From the NCBI RefSeq assembly GCF_001949145.1, contig NW_019091367.1:2172773-2232982 (forward strand): a DNA stretch of 60,210 nucleotides, given 5' to 3'. The notes under the pieces are model-generated. The model did no database searches. It was not told the origin of the DNA and saw only the letters and a program-made list of their open reading frames with translations. The stretch comes from Acanthaster planci. Its lineage: Eukaryota > Echinodermata > Asteroidea > Valvatida > Acanthasteridae. Below are positions 25,013 through 36,570 of this stretch, piece after piece; the stretch's first letter is position 1, and each line of letters begins with the position of its first letter. The translations under genes and the position numbers were made by a program.

Positions 25013-26095
25013 AACATTGGCGTTAAGACCAAGCACCTACTTTTACCCGCGAAGACCTTTTTCTACAAAAACCCTTCAGAAATATGAAGATAATGAATGC
25101 TTTGCAGTCTCTGAAACGTCTGGTCCCGGTCAGGATGTAACACAAGAACATGACATTTGGCAAATCTGCACGTGCATGAACCATTAAGCAGCGGTTGTCT
25201 TTTGTTTGAACAGCCAATCTCACGTGCTCTTGTGATACATAAACGTGAAATGGGAGTTATCTATAAGATTTGAATTCCAGTTCGTTTGATCTTCGGACCT
25301 GGTCAGACTCCGACCACTTTGGGTCAGGTTACGGGTAACCGAGAAATTATATAAGGGTCTCAAAGCGAGAGACGGCGCAGGTTTAATTTTGCACCCTTGT
25401 GTTCACTGGATGTTCCTGTCATTGCTCAGACCGTCAAAGATGCATGGATTCGTTGGATATTCAGGGAGGAATACATGCATGTCATAACCGTCGAAACAGA
25501 ATAATATCTAGTTGACATGAAATTGCGAAAAGTGGAGGATCAACCTCTAGCATGCATGTCTGAACTATCAGTCTGATCGAGCAGGTACAGTGACCGTAAT
25601 CCTTTTGTGGAATGGTGTCTTGATATTTGGTTATGCAGTGCACACGGATTGCCAGTCAAATAAGCTACAGAGCATGAGTATTGTTAGGCTGACTCGTCAA
25701 ATCCCGAAGCTCTGTTCCTCTAATAACACAGTTATGGTCGAATTGGTTATGGTATCGCATGTTTCTTCACGCGCGGTGAGCTCAAACTGCCCCTTTAACT
25801 TAAGTTGTTTACAACGAACAAATTGCAATTTGGGTTTCGTATTGTTCAAATACTAGATACTAGATAGACCTTCGTACCTTGTAACTTAATCCTTTGTCAA
25901 AATTATTCCTTGGTAAATCTGAAAGGGGATGGAACTTGTAATTTGTGTGAGAAAATTTAGAACTAAAGGTAACCTGGTATTTGGCCACAGGGAGATGGCC
26001 CATTGATATAAAATTTTACTGGTGATATTGCGTCTCATCAGCTTGGCCACAGACGCGTAAGAGCAAGAGCTCACCGACATTTGCACCATTGTGCT

Positions 26096-26388
26096 AGGCC
26101 AAGATCAAAGATCGTATAACGCCGAAGGCGCAAGATGGATAACTCTGCCCAAAAGGTGTAATTACCATGGGCACCATTTGAGCAAGCGATACGCCTGTGC
26201 AGTTTTCGGTAATGCTTCGGCGCAGGCTCACTAGGTGCACTCGCCTGCTGCGGCGCCTGCGCCTTTGCATTAATGCGCAGGCGTATCGCTTGCTCAAATG
26301 GCGCCCATACAATTACAACGTTTTACGTGTATTCACGGTGAAGTTCGCCATCTTGCGCGGCTACGCGGCGCTATACGATCTTTGGCCA
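26096..26388. mobile_element. foldback element, left arm only
   Basis: Inverted arms of about 105-115 bp. GGCCAAGATCAAAGATCGTATA near 26096 pairs with TATACGATCTTTGGCC near 26372. GGGC-x-CCATTTGAGCAAGCGATACGCC near 26169 pairs with the reverse complement near 26280. It has no counterpart at the equivalent place in the right arm (about 34.4 kb), so it inserted after the inverted duplication or was lost there. No coding sequence. Confidence 0.65.
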
Positions 26389-27130
26389 AGATATTCATGG
26401 AGGCCTCCCAGCAGTTCATGCATATATTTGAAGCACGCAGCCAGTGTCCTATTTTCCTTCAGTTGACTCAACAGTGTTGGGCGTCTCTCAGTAATCAAAA
26501 TAAAATAAAGAAGTGAAACATCAGTGAGTATGTGTCACCCCATTTCCCTGTGTGATCGTCAATCTCGCTCGCTGCTTCCCGACCTTGGGATAAACATCCC
26601 TTCCCTGTTGACCCAGCTCAGGTGGTCAATACACCCAGTTGTCCCCCATCGTGGGATTTACTGCAAATTGTTCCATGAACCTTTTAGGCGGGGGGTATCT
26701 GACTTGTTTCCGCATGTAATAAGACGTTTGTAAAGTTTGTACTCTGTAGTTTCAGAGAGAAAAGAGAGACCATGGTGGCAAAGAGAGGTCTCAGTGTCAA
26801 TGGTCAATTGGAAGGCGGTAGTCTTAAGTTCCAGAGCATATACGGGAGATTGGGTGACGCATTCTTTGTCAAAGGTCAGAATAACAAGCGGATTAGGTTT
26901 TATCGCTTGACCATGGGTATTTTATTGGAGATTCTTTAGCCGTGGGCGGGGCTATCGGCAAAAGAAAAATTGGCAAAAACTGGAAAATTGAGCATGTACA
27001 TAGGAACTTTGGACAAATGTACCGAATTATATTTGCCGTGGTATATAAGCCTGATAGCAACCCTTTGGTCGTGGTAAGTAATGGAGGGAGGGTCTGGCAC
27101 ACTTTGACCTAGAGAATGGAAAAGGCCATG

Positions 27131-28430
27131 AATATGCATAAGCATAATAATATGATATTGATACGAATAGGAATGAAAATGCGTTAAAAATTATGGTACA
27201 AGATGACCTAGGGAAAAATTGGAATAGCATATGGTCAGAAAGTCTAGTGTGAACTTTAGTATGGGATGAACGTGTCTATGGAAGGGTAGCGTAAAAACTC
27301 GGTACATATTGATCTTTCCTATAAAGTATGGTGCAACTGGATAAAACATGATTGTAACAAGAGGAGTGGTTTATAAATCTTGTTTATAGAGTTTTAGGTA
27401 GAAATTGAGGTAAACGAGCCAACATTTGTTTCCTCTTTTTCTGTCAAACCCCACTTTTGAATGTAGTGGACTATTCAAAACCAAATCTCTGTGGAGAATA
27501 GTACGTACAATACAAAGTTAAGTGAATTAAGAATTTTCGGGAACATTATGCTCCTTTGGCAGCCCGGAGATTGACCCCTGCTTCGGGATTCATCGGCCCC
27601 TGAGTCAAAGTTTTCACTGACCCAGGGAACAGGCAACAACCTGGACATCTGTCAAGGACATACAAGCTCAAAGGGCATGGCCATCACTGCCATCATTGTA
27701 CTGATGGACGTGGTTCCTGATGGGACCTGAATATTTGACGGGTCGGGTTGTAAATCTTTTTCTTGTACGACCGTGGGGTGTACAATTAGGACTCTAATTA
27801 CAATTTTATATACATACGGATACTGCCGATATTTAAGGAAACTGGTGGTTGAAATCAGAACAATAATAAGTATTGGAATCTAATTAATAATTACATTTTG
27901 TGGAATTACAGAAAGGGTTGACGATTTGATATTTTATTGGGTTTCTTTTAGCCCCAAACTTGTCTGCCCACCACCGTATTGTTTAGAACACTTCTAAACT
28001 TGTTGGTCTACTGTGGGGAAAATGGACCTATGGTGTGACAACGATAATAAATAGATGAGAGTCACCTGTTGCATGATGTCATGGAAAAATACTGACTGGC
28101 CTACAGGGAGGTCCTGATATAATCAAGGGGAATAAAGCAATAATCCCTAGACAAAGGGCCGTACGTGCTGTCGAACAATGACACAGATATTCCTTCCGAT
28201 AAATAATGCACAGTACTTGGCGCCGGGTAATGGGGGATAATCTTTCGGACAATGGGCTGTACGCAACGCTGTGTGGGTTAGCGTGTACTTTGGAGTGAGC
28301 GTTGGTCCAACTTAATCCTCAGACGCTAATCGAGAGAGGGCGGGCGAATGCCAACGATCTTGCGTTAGGCTTAAATTAAATTAGGCTAATTGCTATGGTT
28401 ATGGAGATCTGATCAATACCGGAAGAAGAC
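27131..28430. other. noncoding central spacer, no gene recognised
   Basis: Sequence beyond the inner end of the left arm. I searched for counterparts of the second and third exons of the PPC-like genes on plus and saw none. It is AT-rich with no open frame of interest. Confidence 0.4.
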
Positions 28431-28435
28431 CCGGC

Positions 28436-28582
28436 TGGCCCTGGCTGAATTTCTTAATCCTTTGAATTAGAATGTTTTACGTCCCGTTTCCCTGTACATG
28501 TATAGGGTTTTGGCTCTGGCTGAATTTCTGATCTTTTGAACTGGTGTTTACGTCCGGTTACCCTGTACATGAATACGGTTTT
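28436..28582. repeat. two-copy tandem repeat, about 75 bp
   Basis: TGGCTGAATTTCTTAATC...TACGTCCCG...CCCTGTACATG is followed directly by a second version, TGGCTGAATTTCTGATC...TACGTCCGG...CCCTGTACATG. It is diverged and noncoding. Confidence 0.6.
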
Positions 28583-29038
28583 ATAAATTCAACCAGAGTG
28601 GAGTGTTACTGTTGGTTTTTATTGTGGAGTAAATGTAAAATATCATTATATACACATTATCAATGAGCGTGGGTGGTATAACGTCAGTTCGGATTTTTAA
28701 CACTTGGTAAAGGGGCAAATTTACCCATCGTGCTATGGAATAATGTGCTGAAGTTCCCGAACGGTATCCGACCCGATAATTATTACTCTATCGTCATACG
28801 GGTCAGTCACAAAACAAATTCAGTAGACTTTACATACTGGTTTCAGTACTGTTTTTATTTCCGTTGCTCACAATTGATATTTTACAGTAATTATCATAGT
28901 AAATAGAGAATTACCTCAAGAGTGGTTACCGGAAGTTTATTAAATTTTAAATCAGAGGCATTACATGTACCCATTCTTTTTGGAACCATTTGTGTCTTCG
29001 ATTGTTTTCTTTTAGGCATTCTCCTCTTCGTCATTTAG

Positions 29039-29557
29039 CTAAAAGAGCCCGGCAAGTTTATCAGCATGTCTAGGCAAAACTCTATTGAAGGCTTTGTTGA
29101 CTTTCATGCCTTTATCAAGTTTTTCCTCGAGAACATCCACAATGTCCCTGTGAATTTCATTATCCCACAAGTATAGGTAACTTGACAGAAACTCCTTATA
29201 GCTGTCGAAAAAGCCTTGCTTGACTACCCAGGGGGTCTTTCTGTTTGCCTTTTCCCTGGCTTCATCTTCATCCATGCCTTCGTCGACCTACTTGTCATAT
29301 TTTTTATCCCTCATCTCTCTATTTGTCTCTCTGGCTTCAGCCAGCAAATCTTGGTAGGTGGCATTGTCTTCCAATTCTGAACTGTCTTCATCCAAGGTTT
29401 CGTCATCAACCTTCTCAACAGGTTCCGAATCATCGTCAACTTCATTCATGTCTGATTCCTCCCAATTGTAGATATTTTCCACGTGCCTCTCTAGATTAGA
29501 CTTCCGTCCCAAACACTGGTGACAAGCACAGGGCTTGACTGCTGAAATAACAGTCAT
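29039..29557 (-). pseudogene. acidic C2H2-like ORF with one in-frame stop
   Basis: One minus-strand frame runs from about 29557 to 29039, interrupted once by TAG at 29290-29288. The N-terminal part has CACHQCLGRKSNLERH, half of a C2H2-like finger with no clear second His. A strongly acidic stretch follows (Asp/Glu-rich, about residues 30-65). After the stop the frame continues with an amphipathic, charged segment ending FNRVLPRHADKLAGLF. A pyrimidine-AG precedes it (TGTTATTTCAG at about 29546), so it could be one exon. Finger-plus-helical proteins of this style are often carried by large invertebrate mobile elements; that assignment is inference. I cannot name it. Confidence 0.4.
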
Positions 29558-29654
29558 GTTGGCCCTTGGAAGGATGACCTTTAAATGACACGAAACAAAT
29601 GAAATCGTTCAATATATAATGCATATAAAGGTGTATCTCACTGCTCGTGATTTG

Positions 29655-29955
29655 CTTATTTCATTGTTTATTTTACTTGTTTCATTGCTCTTTTACTCAT
29701 TTCATTGCTCTTTTACTCATTCCAGTGCTCTTTAACTCATTTGGATTGCTCTTTCACTCATTTGCATTTTCTGTTACTCATTTCATTGCTCTATTACTCA
29801 TTCCATTGCTCTTTTACTCATTCCATTGTTCTGTTAGTCATTTGCATTGCTCTTTTACTCATTTCCCTTTCTCTTTTACTCATTTCATTGTTCATTTTGC
29901 TCTCTCATTGTTCACTTTCCTCTTTTCACTGTTCTTTTATTTTCATTTACAGTTA
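29655..29955. repeat. 20-21 bp minisatellite (TTTTACTCATTTCATTGCTC)
   Basis: About 13 imperfect copies of a 20-21 bp pyrimidine-rich unit. The plus strand gives His/Phe/Leu-rich open frames that are only repeat translation. Confidence 0.8.
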
Positions 29956-30059
29956 AACTCTATTTGATCGCGTTCCTTTAAAAGATCGAAAGCGAGTTCA
30001 CTGAGCTGTAACTCTTATACCTCTGTACAAAGGAAATGATGTGTTATTAATGAACCATT

Positions 30060-31290
30060 AAACATCGACGAACTGAACCACGCTATTGAGGCTTCCAAAC
30101 GCACGACACCCGGTAAAGAAAATATTAACAACATTTTCCCTTGAAAATCAGAGAATACCTATTTATCTTCAACATAGTTTGGCACGCTTCTCAATGTCCA
30201 AAACAGTGGAAAGATACGATCCTCATTCCTATTCTAAAACAGGGAAAGACGCCACCAACCCATTGTCGCCCTATCCGGTTTGTAAGTGTGACGTCACTTC
30301 AGTTTAAACCACGTCCGCTGCACAAGCACTACACATAGAGTTACATGCTTTGATCACCGTTTATATGGAACCGGAAGTTAACGCGAAACTTCTGCAATCG
30401 TCCAATGGGAGCCTGCTAATCGTGGTGCGTCCACCTTTTTACAAAGTCACGAATCGGATAGCTCGCACCTCGATACCGTGCACGATATGGGGCCGATGGG
30501 TACCCCCCCCCCACATGTCCAATCCCTATACACATTCTAGACTATTGTTACCTAACACATATCCCTAGTATAGTCTGTAAAGAATTCCTGTGATTCCCAT
30601 CAAACAATGACCAACACAAAGGCGGGGGGGGTTCTCTCCGCCCCATATCTTGCATCTTTATGCTCACCTCCACTCTACATTTGAAGCAAGATATGGGACG
30701 GAAAGAACCCCCCCCCCGCCTTTGTGTTGGTTATTGTTTGATCGGAATCTAAGGAATTCTTTACAGACTTCTATGGGGCATGTGTTAGGTAACAATAGTC
30801 CAGAGTGTGTATAGGGATTGGACAGGTAAGGGGGGTACCCCTCCGTCCCATATCTTGCCTGGTATACCACTCTGTCCAAATTAATGGAACGCATGGTTAA
30901 CTCTCACCTGCTCTGGTTCATAGAAACTCACAACCTTTTCAGTCAGCAACAGAGCAGGTTCCGGAAAGGACGAAGTACAAGAGATCACATTCTTCACCTC
31001 CAATCAGATATCAACAAAGCCCAGGCGGTATTCCTTGACATCGAAAAAGCGTACATGTTATGGCGCTAAGGGGTTATCNTTTATGGGAGAATTACTCGCT
31101 GGATTGATAATTTCCTTTGTGGTAGGAATATTCAAGTAAAAACCAGCAATTCTCTTTCCACTGAAAGGATACTAGAAAACGGTGTTCCCCAAGGCAGCGT
31201 AATCAGCCCGCCTCTTTTTTAACACTGCAGTTAATGATCTTTCCAAAATCCTGCCTTATGTCAAAATCTCTCAGTATGCAGCCGACATAG
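30060..31290 (+). mobile_element. Jockey-like LINE reverse transcriptase, interrupted
   Basis: Before the break are LNIDELNHAIEAS...TPGKENI, then PKQWKDTILIPILKQGK and a C-R-P-I-R-F-VSVTS segment. After it come LSKLMERMVNSHL, NLFSQQQSRFRKGRSTRDHI, AVFLDIEKAYMLW, then NGVPQGSVISPPLF and SQYAADIAIW. These are the ordered reverse-transcriptase blocks of non-LTR elements. The catalytic YADD has become YAAD, and there are frameshifts near 31065 and 31220, so it is inactive. A foldback element of about 560 bp separates VTS (about 30298) from LSKLMER (about 30868). An ambiguous base is present at 31079. Confidence 0.8.
30300..30867. mobile_element. foldback element nested in the LINE
   Basis: Arms at about 30482-30655 and 30685-30858 are inverted copies of about 174 bp. 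Landmarks in each are CCCCATATCTTGC at the inner end, a long C/G homopolymer tract, CCTTTGTGTTGG, GTGTTAGGTAACAATAG, and CCATATCTTG or CGATATGGGG at the outer end. The central spacer is about 30 bp. It has no coding sequence, and the LINE frame resumes straight after it. Confidence 0.75.
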
Positions 31291-31299
31291 CTATTTGGA

Positions 31300-34200
31300 A
31301 ATACACAACGCACTTTCCCATAGGAAACATTTTGTTTATTGCCAGTCTTCAGACTAGTCTTCATACCTCATGCAAGCTTTTCCTGTTGAAATTGTGGACT
31401 TTTGTCCCCTTCGGAAAAAGTTCTTCAGGAGCACGACTTAGAAAGACTTTACAATAAAAGTAGGATCAGGCTGAAAACAGGAATTTATCTCCCCCAAAAA
31501 GGATTTTTGAGTAAGAATGGAAGGAGAATACAATTTTATTCACCAGATATCGGCTAAAAAATAAGACACTGAGTAAGCCTAAAACTGAAACACCGAATAC
31601 TTTTTAATTGGATCGTCATGGGTTGGCCTGTAGGAAATGACATGCGGTAACATTAATATTTCACATCACTGTCATGGTTATTTCAATCTCCTTTGACACC
31701 TAAAACACTAATGCTCTACATGAAGTGTTTTTCATTGGTTCATGTTTCCCATCCCAGCCGCAATTCGTCGTTCTTGATTTTTGGCAGACTGTAGCAAGGT
31801 GTCGGCCATCGTGGATGTCAGTCACAACAGGCTATTGTGAACAGCGCCACCTTGTGTCAGATCATAGCCACCACTTGCCATTTGTAACATTGTCCCTCGC
31901 TGTCGAGAAACAAGCCCATCAGCCCAAACGGGCAACAAAACTTTTACCATAAATTTTGCGTCGTTTTATGTTTTAGATTTATAAGAATCTCACAGTATGA
32001 TTAACTCCTCGCATCTGCTTCGGAATGGCGAATTTTTCAAAACAATAGCTGTAATAACAATAAAGTATTTGTGAAGCGGTTCTAACAATGATCAAAACGT
32101 ACGATAGCGACAACTACTGGCAGTATAGTTACAAAGACGAGCATGATGAGGTTAAGTTGATTGAATGAAAAGATGAGTTTTTAGCGATTTCTTGAAAAAA
32201 AGACACTAATAATGAGAGTCGAGTTTGTAGGGGAGCTTGTTCTACTCCCTTGGACCAGCAACGGAGAATGGTTTGTTGCCTATGGTTCCTAGTAGGCCTA
32301 CGTCTACATTCCCTAAGCAGGAATTATCGGTTGGCGACCTAAGCGGTTGTCCTACCAGATTGATGTAGGATGAGTAAATCGGTCAGACAAGGAGGAGCCA
32401 CTCTATGTGTAGATTTGTATACATGCAGAAGCAATTGGAATAGAATGCGGGATTCAATGGGCAGCCAATGTAGTTGATGAATAAGATGCAACATTTCGGG
32501 AAAGGGATGAAGCATTTTACATCTGAAGCTATCCGCTTTACCTTTCATAAAAGCTTTAAAGTTCGAACAATTTGTTTCATCACTCAATTTTATCATTAAT
32601 CCTACAGATAAAGCTAAAAATAAAGGAACAAATGCATGACGAAAGCACTGACGTGAACAGCAACAAAGGATGGCACCAAGATGGTTGCTGTATTTCCTGC
32701 AGTGGGGTCGCAGTCAGCAACGTCAGTCAGGATGAGAGACACGTTGTAGGTCACGTTGGGGACGTACTCACACGGGCCGCAGCTGTTCTTATCCGGGCAG
32801 TGTTCATCGGGTGTGCACCAGCCGTACACGCCCACGTAGTGGTGGCCGGGCTGGACGTCGGGGTCGTCGTGACGTAGGTAGACGCTTCGACGAGTCACGG
32901 TGGCTAGCTTCCACGAGTGGTCTTTGACGGTTGGCCGGACGATGGACCGCGACACCAGGAGTTCCGGGTACCCGTAGGAGTCTGGGCAGTCTGCTCCACT
33001 GAGGCAGTTCTCCAGCTTGACCTCCACGTCAGCGCATTTGCGCGGCAAACAGAACCGGTAATAATTGTAGCCCTCAGCATCGACTCTCCCATCTATGATC
33101 GGCGAGTTCACGGTAATCTCATCATGTGGGTGGTTGGTCGGCACGCTCTCGGCAATAATCGTAAATTTAGATGCTAGGGAATACAGAAAGAAACGACAAA
33201 CAAAACATGTGGGTTTTACTTGGATAATTTGAGTGAGTTTAGAAACTATTTGAAAGAAAGCACCGTCTGCGCTTTCATCTTTTCAGGAAATGTAACTAAC
33301 CATCTTTGCAGTCAAAGGTTTCCCTAGGCTGAGAAGATATTTCAGTGCATTTCCGGGTGCCAGTCAATTTTCATTCACTATTTCATAGCATAGAGCAAGG
33401 AGCTGTTTTACTACCGCGATAACTCACATGGTACCGTTGAAGTTGAGGGAGATGTGACTCCTGTTCCTTGCTCTATGTTCATTGTAAAAGAAATAATGAA
33501 AAATGATGCCCTACGTGTATCGCCTGTTCCCACGTCACTTCCGCAGTAGGCGTGAACACCAACGTAGAAGGGACCAACTTCAAATTCCGGGTCCCAACTC
33601 AATACGGTGAGGTCCTCTGAACCCCAGTTGTAGGAAGTCCACGTTAAGCTGTTGTCGGTAGGAAACTTTTCGTTGCCCCTTGAAATGTACAAATTTGGCT
33701 CTCCTTGAGTAGCTTGAATCTAAGTATGAGGAAGAAACCTTTCATTGCACTCCAATTGGAGATAGCAGGTTGAGCACACGGACGTAGCTATGTTCTACAT
33801 GATTATTTAAGACCTCACCAACTACCTAAATTATTTGAGGCTTTACGAGGCGAATGGTTGAGGTGTACCAGTGATGAGGTCACACCCATAACCAATTACA
33901 CAAAGTCCATCCTTTTATCGAGATATCTTCTTTAGAAAAGTCCTTGTCATGACTGAGGGGCCCCCTTTACTTGAGGTTACATGTATTACCATGACCAAAA
34001 GGCTGCACCGGTGTTATGCATGCCACGGCAAAGATACTATTCCGTTTACCTGTGCCCAAGGCTCCATTATGTGCTCGTCAAAAGTTTTCAATACCAATGG
34101 GCCTCTTTCACAGATGGATCCATCCACGGCCAAGGGGGTTTCCAATAAATGCCCATGGTCAAGCGATATAGCCCATTTAATATGTAATCCTGACCTATGA

Positions 34201-34390
34201 CAAAGATTAAACATCACCCAAACTATTCCCTAAAACTTAAGAATTATCTTCCAGTTGACCTCCGACAAGCCATTCAGAACTCTCTGTAACACAGGTCTCC
34301 TTGCTCTCTAAAACCTCAAACTACAAACTTTACAAAAGTCTTACATGCAGAAACAAGTCAGACAATCCCGCCCAAAAGTTTCAAGGAACA
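31300..34390. repeat. direct segmental repeat, right copy
   Basis: Same-orientation partner of 12785-15730, covering the 3' flank, LINE tail, last two exons and part of the first intron of the two-domain gene. The right copy lacks the segment corresponding to 15730-15870, which survives in the third copy at 26520-26680, so it was deleted here. Confidence 0.75.
32339..32596 (-). mobile_element. LINE tail fragment next to stop codon (right copy)
   Basis: The minus strand reads LHWLPIESRILFQLLLHVYK then RVAPPCLTDLL, the familiar C-terminal region of CR1/L2-like reverse transcriptases. It ends about 18 bp from the stop codon of the two-domain gene and is probably in its 3' UTR. It is the partner of 13830-14050. 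Confidence 0.65.
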
Positions 34391-36004
34391 TTCTGTTAGA
34401 GTCACATGGACAGCGTGGGGATTTGACGAGTCAGATAAACATGGCCTGCAGCTCATCAAGTTGATTTGCAACACAGGTGCACTGCATAACCAGATAGCAC
34501 AACACCATTCCACAAAAGGATTAACGGTCACTTTAACCTCCTCGATCAGACTGATAGCTCAAACATACTAGAGGTTGATCCTCCACTTTCGCAATTTTAT
34601 GTCAAGTAGATATTCTGTCTCTACAGTCATTATATATATTCCTCCCTTATTGGCCAACGAATCCAGGCACCTTTGACGGTCTGAGTTCACCCACTGGAAC
34701 ACCCATTGAACACAAGGGTGCAAATCAAACCTGTGCCGCCATTCGCTTAGATACCTTTACATACTTTCTAAGTTACCTGACCCAAAGTCGTCGGAATCTC
34801 CAGGTCAGGGAATCAAAGTACCCGGATTTTAAGTCATATAAATTAACCCCATTTCTTGATTTCATGACAGTATCATAAGTGCACGATATTTGAGAATGAC
34901 TGGTCAAACAAAAGACAATCTCAGCTTCGTTCATGCGCCCTCAGGGGTTGAGAATAGCCAATGGTCACATTTTTCAAGTTGTGTTACATTCTGACCGGGA
35001 CAAGAGGTTTCTAAGCCGACTGCAAAGAATTCAATGTCTTCATTTTTTCTGAAGGTCTTTTATTGAAAACAGTCTTCGGAGGTAAAAGATGGCGTTTGGT
35101 CTTAATGGGAATGTTGTCTGAAAGGAAAATATAGAGGAAACACTGTGTCTACTCTAACCTCGAACTTTAAAACGAGCGCACAAACGTGTACATCGTGGGC
35201 TTGGGAAAAAAGTCATGCTTTCTGATTAGCTATGCGTGGGGCCGGTGCCTATGACCAGATAATGTCAGGTTCTTAGATTTTCCAAGCCGTGTTTTTTTTC
35301 TGCGGTGCAATGTCATTGTTGTTATCAAGTTAGCAATGTTTACAATACAAGGTGTAATTCAATTCAAACCACCAAGATTAAAGTCCAAGTCCAAAGTGTG
35401 GGCATCGCAGCAAGCGAAGGCAGCTGAGGACGTTTACACTGTGATCTCTCCAAAATGGGCAAATGCACGGCAAAGTTTGCATCAGTCATGACTTGACGGT
35501 ATTAAGGGCAGGTCAATGATGATTCCGTTTATAATGCTTTGCAAAGATCAATTCACAGAAAAACTCACTCCAATACAATCCCGACTTCGTTTTCTCTCCT
35601 TGTGATTTGTTAAGTTGTTCATTCGCAGACGTAAATACTAATTTGATGTAAATTATGCAGAGAAGTTACTTGCATATGCATATTCGTACTGTATATATTG
35701 AAGACCAAAGACAAAATATAGAACAATGTCCCCAAAATTATCAAGGACGTCACGTGTTCCTAAATAAATAAACATGGAACGTCCTTTGGTCTTGAATGTG
35801 GAAATTCCCCTATAAAGTGCAGCTTACCCTCACTCGCAGATCTTTGCACGGATCATTCACTTCTACGGAAAAGTACTTAAACTCTCCACATGGGACTTCG
35901 TGAAGACCGGACTCCACGTTCAGGGTGAGCGGTATGTGCTCCCTTTCCAGAGCAAACACAGCGCTGATCATAACCAATAGCCAGGAAAAGGTTTGATGCG
36001 ACAT
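32614..36004 (-). CDS. two-domain PPC-like secreted GPI-type protein (313 aa)
   Basis: Three minus-strand exons: 36004-35828 (59 codons), 33719-33515 (205 nt) and 33173-32614 (560 nt), joining in frame to 942 nt with intron phases 0 and 1. Both later acceptors are TAG rather than CAG. Signal peptide about residues 1-18 (core FSWLLVMISAVFA). One N-type domain (about 20-127) has VPCGEFKYFSVEV, DPCKDLRV, GEPNLYI and GVHAYCG. One C-type domain (about 128-290) has YYRFCLP, KLENC, YPELLVSRS and GVYGWC. The tail SFVAVHVSAFVMHLFLYF is hydrophobic to the end, as in GPI-anchored precursors. This is the basic unit of the family; the four-domain genes look like a doubling of it. Intron 1 is 2.1 kb and duplicated elsewhere in the window. 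Its divergent neighbour is the plus gene at 42718. Confidence 0.85.
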
Positions 36005-36552
36005 TATCCAACTGCAGTTAACGAATATCTGGCTTAATGTCGTCAACTGAATGCACATCCGCCCAAATTGATTGCAGTGGTATAATTATTTCAATTGTCC
36101 AACTTTATTCCTTTAGGAAGTCTATTAGAGATAAAGCGAGGGCGCTGTACTATTTTGGGTCAGGCTGGTTCCCTGCCGGGACAATGGACTGCAGAAAAGA
36201 GTACTGACGTCATTTCTAAGATGCCCCCTTCATTTTTAGTTGCAGAACGTGGACGTCCTGGTTTCCAAATAGAATAATCAAAGTTGTGCATTAGTTGAGA
36301 TCAACATGCAAAATAACAAAACCGATTTTGGATTGTGGGGCATTTTGAGGGACTTTGCAAAGAAAAGCAATATCTATACTCCAAATATTCATCAATATTG
36401 GCAACACTGCTCAAAAATCAACGCAATTGGTTTTGAAATTTGTTGGTCAATTTTGGAACATTTTAGAATTGGAATGAATTTTTCTCTTCTCTATCAAGCA
36501 TATAGGCCTGAATGCAATGCTCTCAATGATCGGTTTGCATAGGTCATTGAAG

Positions 36553-36570
36553 CCACCGGCGGCCATCTTA
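36553..36570. promoter_or_regulatory. AAGATGGCCGCC motif conserved in both arms (right copy)
   Basis: GCCACCGGCGGCCATCTTA is the reverse complement of the left-arm motif at 23589-23606, YY1-like. It lies about 555 bp upstream of the two-domain gene start on the minus strand, with the motif in the same orientation relative to that gene. Confidence 0.35.

Larger units (their letters stand above)
15870..27130. repeat. left arm of giant inverted segmental duplication
   Basis: Read as reverse complement, this arm matches about 33780-45620 in order: exons 3-1 of the four-domain gene, intergenic blocks (for example 19984 against 42240, 20700 against 41260, 22030 against 37870, 23591 against 36567), exon 1 of the two-domain gene, and its first intron (25490 against 34600, 26900 against 34150). 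Paired coordinates sum to about 59.9-62.2 kb, drifting with arm-specific insertions. Part of the inner end (26520-27110) also matches 15270-15880 inverted, so this intron exists three times. Confidence 0.8.

Noticed and set aside
29647-29967. His/Phe/Leu-rich frames of up to 106 codons
   Set aside because: They are translation of the 20-21 bp minisatellite.
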